Made by a program: the position numbers and the translations under genes
Assembly (NCBI RefSeq): GCF_004210295.1
Contig: NZ_SDAK01000001.1
Location: 1 to 64,000 of the forward strand
Length of the DNA: 64,000 nt
Direction: 5' to 3'
Origin: Lactococcus sp. S-13
GTDB taxonomy: Bacteria > Bacillota > Bacilli > Lactobacillales > Streptococcaceae
The notes under the pieces: model-generated
Seen by the model: only the letters and a program-made list of their open reading frames with translations
The model's database searches: none
What the model was told of the DNA's origin: nothing
In this document: piece after piece, positions 57,529 to 64,000 of the stretch
Layout: each line of letters starts with the position of its first letter
Position numbering within the stretch: position 1 is the first letter of the stretch

Positions 57529-58893
57529 TTATTTTTTAGCGTACATTTCGATTTCTTCCAAAGTGTGCCCTCTTGTTTCGGGGACGAAAAATTGGATAAA
57601 TAACACGCCCAATAAGCAGATGACGCCAAAGATAGCAAAGACGGCCTCTTGGCTCATTGAAGCAGTCATAATTGGGAATAAGAGACCAACTAAGAAAGAG
57701 CCAATCCAGTTAAATGACGAAGCCAAACCGGAAGCACGACCACGAATAGCCAGAGGGAAAACTTCTCCGACAATAACCCAAGTCAAAGGGGCCCAAGTAC
57801 ATGAATACAGTGCAACATAAATACACAAGAAGAAGACAATCATCATTGGACTAGTATTTGGCATGATGAGGTTGATGATAGCAGGGAGTATAAAAGAAAG
57901 TCCCATAATTAATCCACCAATACGAAGTAAAGTACGACGATTGAATCGGTCAGCGATAACCAGGAAGAAGAGCGCTCCGACGACCAAAATAACACCTTGA
58001 ATAATCGGCCACATCAGTGCTTCGCTGGCAGAGTGGCCAGTTGCCTTTTCGACAATCAATGGGATGTAATAAAAGATGGCATTAGCTCCTTGGAATTGTT
58101 GGAAAGCGGCAACGCCAAGTCCAGCAACAACTAAGTACCGATAACGACTTGTGAAAAGTGTTCCCCAAGAAGTAGAGGAAAGTGCTGAGGATTCTTGTTT
58201 TGCTGTATCTTGAATGGACTGTATTTCTGTTTCTACTTCATTAGGTTTACGAATAAAACCAAGAATTTGTTTGGCTTCTTCTATTTTACCTTGTTTAATT
58301 AAGAAACGTGGGGATTCAGGGAGCGCTAATACCCCGAAGAATAGGATTAAAGCTGGAATAGCGGCAGCTCCTAGCATAATTCTCCACGCAATATCCGTGC
58401 CGAGATTTTTCAGGAAAAAGTCTGCGATATAAGATAAAAGCATACCGGACACGATCATGACCTGATTGATGCCAGACAAACGTCCTCGAATATGAGCAGG
58501 TGACATCTCAGACATATAAGAGGGAACAAGAGCAGAAGCTGCACCGACTGCTAGTCCAAGAATGATACGGACAACTATTAAGTAATATTGTCCGTTATGG
58601 GGTGAAACAGAGGAAAGCAAAGAGCCGGCCATAAAGATAAGGGAAGAGATTAAAATCATCCTTCTCCGTCCTAAGTGGTCAGATAAAAGGCCAGCGGCTG
58701 CACCTCCAAAAATAGCTCCGAACATAACTGAAGAAGTGATCCAACCGATAACAGTTGCATTGTTAGTCAGCCCCCAACTTGTCTGCAAGAATGGTAATGC
58801 ACCGGTCATAACACCAATATCATAACCGAACAAAATTCCGCCAAAAGCCCCGAAAAAATAAATGAAAGAAGCTGAAATTTTTTTATTTTTCAT
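57529..58893 (-). CDS. araT: MFS arabinose:H+ symporter
   Basis: A 454-residue 12-helix sugar porter. Signatures: FFGAFGGILFGYDIGVMTGA, SDHLGRRRMILISS, LALPESPRFLIKQG and FVPETRGHTLEEIEMYAKK at the C-terminus. It is divergent from araB, and an AraR-like operator lies between the -35 and -10 of its own promoter, which points to L-arabinose as substrate. It is homologous to the xylT-like protein encoded at 54760 but clearly distinct. The gene symbol is by function; AraE is an equally good name. Confidence 0.85.
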   Translation of the reverse strand: MKNKKISASFIYFFGAFGGILFGYDIGVMTGALPFLQTSWGLTNNATVIGWITSSVMFGAIFGGAAAGLLSDHLGRRRMILISSLIFMAGSLLSSVSPHNGQYYLIVVRIILGLAVGAASALVPSYMSEMSPAHIRGRLSGINQVMIVSGMLLSYIADFFLKNLGTDIAWRIMLGAAAIPALILFFGVLALPESPRFLIKQGKIEEAKQILGFIRKPNEVETEIQSIQDTAKQESSALSSTSWGTLFTSRYRYLVVAGLGVAAFQQFQGANAIFYYIPLIVEKATGHSASEALMWPIIQGVILVVGALFFLVIADRFNRRTLLRIGGLIMGLSFILPAIINLIMPNTSPMMIVFFLCIYVALYSCTWAPLTWVIVGEVFPLAIRGRASGLASSFNWIGSFLVGLLFPIMTASMSQEAVFAIFGVICLLGVLFIQFFVPETRGHTLEEIEMYAKK

Positions 58894-58966
58894 ACGAATA
58901 AAAATCTCCTCTATATAGTAATCGTTTTATGAAATGTAATTGTAAGCGTTTGTTCTAAGCGATTTC

Positions 58967-58995
58967 ATTATAGCATTATGTACGGACATAATCAA
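58967..58995 (-). promoter_or_regulatory. promoter of the arabinose transporter with AraR-like operator 1
   Basis: Minus strand TTGATT, 17 bases, TATAAT. ATTATGTACGGACATAAT (58975-58992) fills the spacer. A partial cre match TGTAAGCGTTTGTT lies at 58941-58954, downstream of this start. Confidence 0.85.
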
Positions 58996-59025
58996 GGGGC
59001 GTGAAAATATTTTTTAACTTATTGC

Positions 59026-59074
59026 TTGACCTGTCCGTACATAAGTGGTAACATCTAGTGTGTAAGCGTTACGT
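59026..59074 (+). promoter_or_regulatory. araB promoter with AraR-like operator 2 and partial cre
   Basis: TTGACC, 17 bases, TAACAT. CTGTCCGTACATAAG (59031-59045) lies in the spacer and TGTAAGCGTTACGT (59061-59074) is an 11 of 14 cre match over the transcript start. Confidence 0.82.
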
Positions 59075-59105
59075 TTTTGGCGAATTTAAAGAAACAGGAG
59101 AAAAA

Positions 59106-60704
59106 ATGACAGAAATAAAAGCAGAAGAGATGCTGGATATTGTTGATGTCCGTACATATCTTGGGATTGAATTCGGATCAACTCGGATAAAAGCGGTGTT
59201 GATTGACTCGAGATTTCATACAATTGCTTCTGGAAGTTATGAATGGGAAAACCAATTAGTTAATGGTTTTTGGACTTATTCAACAGAAGAGATATGGAAA
59301 GGCTTGCGTAGAAGTTACCGAGAGTTGGCGACAGAAGTTTATGAAAAGTATGGTGTGGTTCTTGAAAAAGTAGGGGCGATAGGCTTTAGTGCGATGATGC
59401 ATGGGTATATGGCCTTTGATGATTCTGAGAAATTACTAGTTCCTTTCAGAACTTGGCGAAATTCGACTACATCTCAAGCAGCACAAAAATTAACAAAACT
59501 TTTTGATTACAACATTCCTGAACGTTGGAGTATTGCTCACTTTTATCAAGCAATCTTAAATCATGAAGAACACGTTCCTCATATTGACTATTTAACGACT
59601 TTGGCTGGCTATGTTCATTGGCAGTTAACAGGTGAAAAAGTCTTGGGGATTGGTGATGCTTCAGGGATGTTTCCGATTGACAATACAACGAAAAATTATG
59701 ACGAAAAGTTGATAAAAATTTTTGAAGAAAAATTAGAAGAAAATGATTTGTCATTTCAACTGAAAAATCTTCTTCCCAAAGTATTATTAGCTGGAGATGG
59801 CGCTGGTGTTTTAACGGAACAAGGAGCTTTCCTGATTGACCCTACTGGAAATCTCAAAGCCGGAATTCCATTTTGTCCACCTGAAGGGGATGCGGGGACT
59901 GGCATGGTAGCTACTAATAGTATAGAAGTACGAACTGGAAATGTTTCTGTGGGAACTTCAGCTTTTGCGATGATTGTTCTCGAAAAGAAACTTTCAAAAG
60001 TCTATCCTGAAATTGATATTGTGACGACACCAGAGGGAAATCTTGTAGGAATGGTACACGCCAATAATTGTTCTTCGGATATCAATGCTTGGATAAAATT
60101 ATTTGAGGAATATACAGAAAGTCTGGGCATCGAAGTTAGCCGTGAAAAAATCTTTTCAATCCTCTTTAATAAAGCGTTAGAAGCTGATAAGGATTTAGGA
60201 GGCTTACTGAGTTACGGCTATTTCTCAGGCGAGAATATCACAGGAGTGAGTGAAGGGCGTCCTCTATTTGTTCGACAACCTGATAGTAATTTCAATCTGG
60301 CTAACTTCATGAGAACCAATATTTCTAGTGCTTTTGGAGCAATTCGTGTTGGCATGGACATTTTGCATCAGGAAAAAATAGAGATTGATGGCTTAGTAGG
60401 ACATGGTGGAATTTTCAAAACCCCTCAAGTGGGACAAAGAATTTTAGCTTCGGCAGTCCAAAAACCTGTTACGGTTATGGAGACTGCTGGCGAAGGTGGT
60501 GCTTGGGGAATGGCTGTGCTAGCGGCTTTTAGAACTAATAAAGCGCAAGAATTGACTGTCTTTTTAAAGGAGGAAGTTTTTGTTAATTCTGAAAGTGTGA
60601 CCGTTTATCCTAGTCTAGAAGATGAGGAAAGTTACAACTTATTTATTAAACGGTATGTTAGCGGACTGGATATCGAACGCAAAGCAGCAGAAAAAATGAA
60701 ATGA
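59106..60704 (+). CDS. araB: L-ribulokinase (FGGY)
   Basis: A 532-residue kinase phosphorylating L-ribulose. ATG 59106 follows CAGGAG; a longer GTG frame starting at 59058 lies in the operator region and is rejected. [20 protein letters not shown] carries the first phosphate loop, [20 protein letters not shown] and [16 protein letters not shown] the substrate side, and [20 protein letters not shown] the C-terminal block. Codons 14-19 (DVRTYL) contain a third AraR-like operator. First gene of araBDA. Confidence 0.93.
   Translation: MTEIKAEEMLDIVDVRTYLGIEFGSTRIKAVLIDSRFHTIASGSYEWENQLVNGFWTYSTEEIWKGLRRSYRELATEVYEKYGVVLEKVGAIGFSAMMHGYMAFDDSEKLLVPFRTWRNSTTSQAAQKLTKLFDYNIPERWSIAHFYQAILNHEEHVPHIDYLTTLAGYVHWQLTGEKVLGIGDASGMFPIDNTTKNYDEKLIKIFEEKLEENDLSFQLKNLLPKVLLAGDGAGVLTEQGAFLIDPTGNLKAGIPFCPPEGDAGTGMVATNSIEVRTGNVSVGTSAFAMIVLEKKLSKVYPEIDIVTTPEGNLVGMVHANNCSSDINAWIKLFEEYTESLGIEVSREKIFSILFNKALEADKDLGGLLSYGYFSGENITGVSEGRPLFVRQPDSNFNLANFMRTNISSAFGAIRVGMDILHQEKIEIDGLVGHGGIFKTPQVGQRILASAVQKPVTVMETAGEGGAWGMAVLAAFRTNKAQELTVFLKEEVFVNSESVTVYPSLEDEESYNLFIKRYVSGLDIERKAAEKMK
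59144..59160 (+). promoter_or_regulatory. AraR-like operator 3 inside araB
   Basis: GATGTCCGTACATATC (59145-59160) has the same core as operators 1 and 2. It is 115 bp downstream of operator 2, inside the coding sequence, placed for roadblock or looping. Confidence 0.75.
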
Positions 60705-60719
60705 GATAAAGGAGAGGGA

Positions 60720-61424
60720 ATGTTAGAAGAATTAAAAGAAAAAGTACTTAAAGCCAATCTTGAACTGCCTAAGCATGGCTTGGTAGAGTTCACTTGGGGA
60801 AATGCTAGTGCTTTTGATAAAGAAACGGGCTATTTTGTAATTAAGCCTAGTGGGGTGAGTTACGATAGTTTGAAAGCTTCTGATATGGTGGTGGTTGATT
60901 TGAATGGAAATGTTGTGGAAGGAAAATTAAACCCATCATCTGATACGCCAACTCATGCAGTTCTTTATAAACAATATCCTGAGCTTGGCGGAATTGTTCA
61001 CACGCATTCTAACTGGGCGACAGCATGGGCACAGTCGGGAGTGGATGTTTCTGCTATGGGAACAACTCATGCAGATACATTTTATGGTGCAGTGCCTTGT
61101 ACGAGATATTTGACTCAAGAAGAAATTGACAAAGGTTATGAGTACGAAACAGGGAAGGTTATCATTGAAACCTTTAAAGAGCGTGGTTTAGGAATTTTAG
61201 ATGTTCCAGCGGTTCTTTTACATGGACATGGTCCGTTTACTTGGGGGAAAGATGTTGATGCCGCTGTCTATAATGCTGTTGTTCTGGAAAATGTATGTAA
61301 AATGAATATTTTCGCCCGACAAATTAATAGCTATGCGCCAGATTTGCCACAACGTATACTGGATAAACACTATTTACGTAAGCATGGTAAAGATGCTTAT
61401 TATGGACAAAAAATAAATAATTAA
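60720..61424 (+). CDS. araD: L-ribulose-5-phosphate 4-epimerase
   Basis: A 234-residue zinc-dependent epimerase giving D-xylulose-5-phosphate. LVEFTWGNASAFDKETGYFV, IKPSGVSYDSL, GIVHTHSNWATAWAQSGVDV and GTTHADTFYGAVPCTRYLTQ, then LLHGHGPFTWGKDVDAAVYN hold the phosphate-binding residues and zinc His. GGAGAGG precedes ATG, 15 bases after araB. Confidence 0.97.
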   Translation: MLEELKEKVLKANLELPKHGLVEFTWGNASAFDKETGYFVIKPSGVSYDSLKASDMVVVDLNGNVVEGKLNPSSDTPTHAVLYKQYPELGGIVHTHSNWATAWAQSGVDVSAMGTTHADTFYGAVPCTRYLTQEEIDKGYEYETGKVIIETFKERGLGILDVPAVLLHGHGPFTWGKDVDAAVYNAVVLENVCKMNIFARQINSYAPDLPQRILDKHYLRKHGKDAYYGQKINN

Positions 61425-61446
61425 TTGAAAGAAAGTTGGTAGAAAA

Positions 61447-62871
61447 ATGTTAGAAAATACACAAAAAGAATTTTGGTTCGTTACAGGGTCACAGTTTTTG
61501 TATGGTCCAGAAGCTTTAAGTAAAGTGGAGGCAGATGCGCGTGAAATTGTAGACAAAATGAATGATTCGAAGAGTTTGCCTTATCCGATTGTTTTTAAAT
61601 TGGTAGCTACAACGGCTGAAAACATTACTGAAATCATGAAAGAAGTGAATTATCATGATGAGGTGGCGGGAGTCATTACTTGGATGCACACGTTTTCGCC
61701 AGCTAAAAACTGGATTCGTGGGACACAGCTTTTGACAAAGCCGTTGCTTCATTTAGCGACACAATTTTTGGATCATATCCCTTATCAAACTATTGATTTT
61801 GACTATATGAATGTGAATCAATCTGCTCATGGTGATCGTGAATATGCTTTTATTAATGCACGTTTAAAGAAGAACAATAAAGTTATATTTGGCTATTGGA
61901 ACGATCCTGAGATTCAAAAGCAAGTTGCAAAATGGATGAATGTGGCGGTGGCATATAATGAATCTTATAAGATTAAGGTGGTCACTTTTGCAGATAAAAT
62001 GCGGAATGTTGCTGTGACTGATGGGGATAAAATTGAAGCACAAATCAAATTTGGTTGGACAGTTGATTACTGGGGTGTTGGAGATTTGGTAGAGTATGTC
62101 AATGCTGTATCAGAAGTTGATATTGATAAAGTTTATGAAGAACTTCAAAGCAAATATGACTATGTTCATGGCGACAATAGTGCCGAAAAATTTGAAAAGC
62201 ACGTCAAATATCAGTTGCGTGAATATATTGCCATCAAGAAATTCATGGATGAAAAAGGTTATAGTGCTTTTACTACCAATTTTGAAGACTTAGTGGGCTT
62301 GGAACAATTGCCAGGACTTGCTGCACAACTGCTTTTGGCTGATGGTTATGGATTTGCTGGTGAAGGAGACTGGAAAACAGCTGCTTTAGTTCGCTTGTTC
62401 AAGATTATGTCACATAATCAACAAACTGTTTTTATGGAAGATTACACACTGGATTTGCGTAAAGGACATGAGGCAATTCTTGGGTCGCATATGTTGGAAG
62501 TTGATCCTTCTATTGCATCAGATAAGCCACGTGTCGAAGTTCATCCTTTGGATATTGGGGGGGAAGCTGATCCAGCTCGTCTTGTGTTTACTGGTATGGT
62601 AGGCGAAGGAGTGGATATTACCATGGCTGATTATGGTGATGAGTTCAAATTGATTTCTTATGATGTACAAGGAAACAAACCAGAAGCAGAAACACCATTT
62701 TTACCAGTAGCTAAACAGCTTTGGACGCCTAAATTAGGATTGAAAGCTGGTGCTGAGGAGTGGTTAAGAGCTGGTGGTGGACACCATACCGTTTTGTCGT
62801 TTGTTGTGGATGCGGAACAGATTGGTGACTTGTGTGATTTGTTTGGTTTGACTTATGTAAATCTTGGGTAA
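61447..62871 (+). CDS. araA: L-arabinose isomerase
   Basis: A 474-residue enzyme converting L-arabinose to L-ribulose. [20 protein letters not shown] is the N-terminus, [20 protein letters not shown] and [20 protein letters not shown] with the catalytic Glu, and [20 protein letters not shown] the C-terminal domain. Full length. Last gene of araBDA, 22 bases after araD, followed by a terminator. Confidence 0.98.
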   Translation: MLENTQKEFWFVTGSQFLYGPEALSKVEADAREIVDKMNDSKSLPYPIVFKLVATTAENITEIMKEVNYHDEVAGVITWMHTFSPAKNWIRGTQLLTKPLLHLATQFLDHIPYQTIDFDYMNVNQSAHGDREYAFINARLKKNNKVIFGYWNDPEIQKQVAKWMNVAVAYNESYKIKVVTFADKMRNVAVTDGDKIEAQIKFGWTVDYWGVGDLVEYVNAVSEVDIDKVYEELQSKYDYVHGDNSAEKFEKHVKYQLREYIAIKKFMDEKGYSAFTTNFEDLVGLEQLPGLAAQLLLADGYGFAGEGDWKTAALVRLFKIMSHNQQTVFMEDYTLDLRKGHEAILGSHMLEVDPSIASDKPRVEVHPLDIGGEADPARLVFTGMVGEGVDITMADYGDEFKLISYDVQGNKPEAETPFLPVAKQLWTPKLGLKAGAEEWLRAGGGHHTVLSFVVDAEQIGDLCDLFGLTYVNLG

Positions 62872-62878
62872 AATATTT

Positions 62879-62899
62879 GAGGAGGTTTCCTCCTCTTTT
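62879..62899 (+). terminator. araBDA terminator
   Basis: GAGGAGG/CCTCCTC with TTT loop and T4. Confidence 0.88.
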
Positions 62900-63166
62900 A
62901 ATGTCACTAAGTGTTAGCGATTGGAATAGAAAAATAGAATTAACGTATCTAAAAGATATCATGAATTTGTTTCGTATTAAGAATTTACAAGAATTAAAAT
63001 TATTTTTCGATACTATTTATTGATGAGGAATCTAGTGCCTTCTGGAAATAGAGAGGGTTGCGGCGAAATAAAAATACGATAGCAACGTTTCCTAGTGAAT
63101 ATATAAACAAATGATTAGAATATCAAATGCAATTGACTTATAATATAGGAAAATCAGGAGGAAAAA
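62900..63166. promoter_or_regulatory. leader and promoter region of the phosphoketolase gene
   Basis: About 270 bases without a gene. A -10-like TATAAT lies at 63139-63144, close before the AGGAGG ribosome site. No good -35 or cre is seen, so regulation is unclear. Confidence 0.5.
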
Positions 63167-64000
63167 ATGACAAATTATAATTCAGAAGCTTATTTAGAAA
63201 AGCTTGATAAATGGTGGCGTGCAGCGACTTATCTTGGAGCAGGAATGATTTTCTTAAAAGCAAATCCTTTATCTGCTGTAACTGGAACGCCAATCAAGGC
63301 TGAAGATTTGAAAGCGAATCCAATTGGACACTGGGGAACTGTTTCAGGGCAAACTTTCCTTTATGCTCATGCCAATCGTTTGATTAACAAGTATAACCAA
63401 AAGATGTTTTATCTTGGTGGTCCGGGTCATGGGGGACAAGCGATGGTTGTTCCTTCATATCTTGATGGAAGTTATACTGAAGCTTATCCAGAGATTACTC
63501 AAGATTTGGAAGGAATGTCTCGTTTGTTCAAGCGTTTCTCATTTCCTGGAGGAATTGGGTCACACATGACGGCTCAAACGCCGGGTTCACTTCATGAAGG
63601 TGGAGAATTGGGTTACACGCTTTCTCATGCGACTGGGGCGATTCTTGACCAACCTGAGCAAATTGCTTTTGCTGTCGTTGGAGACGGAGAAGCAGAGACT
63701 GGGCCGTTGATGGCAAGTTGGCATTCAATTAAATTTATCAACCCTAAAAATGATGGTGCTGTTTTGCCAATCCTTGATTTGAATGGGTTTAAAATTTCAA
63801 ATCCAACCTTATTTGCTCGGACATCGGATGTGGATATTCGCAAATTCTTTGAAGGGCTAGGTTACTCACCTCGTTATATTGAAAATGATGATATCCATGA
63901 TTATATGGCTTATCATAAATTAGCAGCTGAAGTTTTTGATAAAGCAATTGAAGATATTCATCAAATCCAAGAGGATGCGCGTGAACATGGTCGTTATCAA
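63167..64000 (+). CDS. xfp: xylulose-5-phosphate/fructose-6-phosphate phosphoketolase (5' part)
   Basis: The first 278 residues of a roughly 800-residue thiamine-diphosphate enzyme; the rest lies beyond the window. [80 protein letters not shown] and [20 protein letters not shown] (ThDP-binding) are diagnostic. It cleaves xylulose-5-phosphate to acetyl-phosphate and glyceraldehyde-3-phosphate, the shared end of the xylose and arabinose routes upstream. Confidence 0.95.
   Translation, partial: MTNYNSEAYLEKLDKWWRAATYLGAGMIFLKANPLSAVTGTPIKAEDLKANPIGHWGTVSGQTFLYAHANRLINKYNQKMFYLGGPGHGGQAMVVPSYLDGSYTEAYPEITQDLEGMSRLFKRFSFPGGIGSHMTAQTPGSLHEGGELGYTLSHATGAILDQPEQIAFAVVGDGEAETGPLMASWHSIKFINPKNDGAVLPILDLNGFKISNPTLFARTSDVDIRKFFEGLGYSPRYIENDDIHDYMAYHKLAAEVFDKAIEDIHQIQEDAREHGRYQ

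Noticed and set aside
59058-59105. N-terminal extension of AraB from a GTG at 59058
   Set aside because: It starts within the -10/operator region and lacks a ribosome site; ATG 59106 has CAGGAG at proper distance.

Overview
The window is a low-GC chromosome segment with strong AGGAGG-type ribosome binding sites and gene families typical of a Gram-positive lactic acid bacterium. Lactococcus lactis is the best fit. The P335-like temperate phage modules, an ISS1-type IS6 element, the PurR-box-controlled purDEK operon, and the xylR-xylABM-xynTB cluster are all lactococcal in character. The extra xylFGH transporter and araBDA operon point to a plant-associated, pentose-fermenting strain. This assignment is recognition of families, not a database search.

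Region 1 (1-12.7 kb) is the late half of a siphophage prophage: scaffold, major capsid, head-tail connectors, major tail protein, tail assembly chaperones, tape measure, Dit, Tal-like protein, baseplate and receptor-binding proteins, holin and amidase. It contains three translational frameshift signals. Two are near-identical +1 sites (CCC TAA, then 6 nt, then a perfect hairpin) at the ends of the major capsid and major tail genes. Each would append a related Ig/FnIII-like domain. The third is a classical -1 site (T TTT TTC) in the tail chaperone pair.

Region 2 (12.7-28.4 kb) starts with a junction holding short repeats, an operator-like palindrome pair and a Met-type tRNA whose 3' strands no longer pair. 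It continues as the integrase-lysogeny-early half of a second prophage: integrase, a repressor without its own peptidase plus ImmA-type protease, Cro, antirepressor, Sak4/SSB/initiator/RusA replication and recombination genes, an LPXTG surface protein, a methylase-like protein with a clamp-binding tail, and an Alt-like late activator. The late genes that should follow are missing. An IS6-family element without target duplication sits exactly there, so this half-prophage looks truncated by an IS-mediated deletion.

Region 3 (29.3-41 kb) is chromosomal housekeeping: two flavin reductases (the second fused to a PAS domain), nagB, mevalonate genes (mvaS, thiolase, mvaA), rpsP, a KH-domain RNA-binding protein, ferrochelatase hemH, and purDEK with a recognisable PurBox.

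Region 4 (41.1-64 kb) is a pentose catabolic island. XylR (AraC family) is divergent from xylA-xylB-xylM-xynT-xynB. A xylFGH ABC importer, a sugar O-acetyltransferase and an MFS xylose symporter follow. AraR lies next to an MFS arabinose symporter that is divergent from araB-araD-araA, and the window ends inside xfp (phosphoketolase). Xylosides, xylose and arabinose would all converge on xylulose-5-phosphate, which Xfp cleaves. cre-like sites and three AraR operator-like sites, one inside araB, give a readable control circuit.
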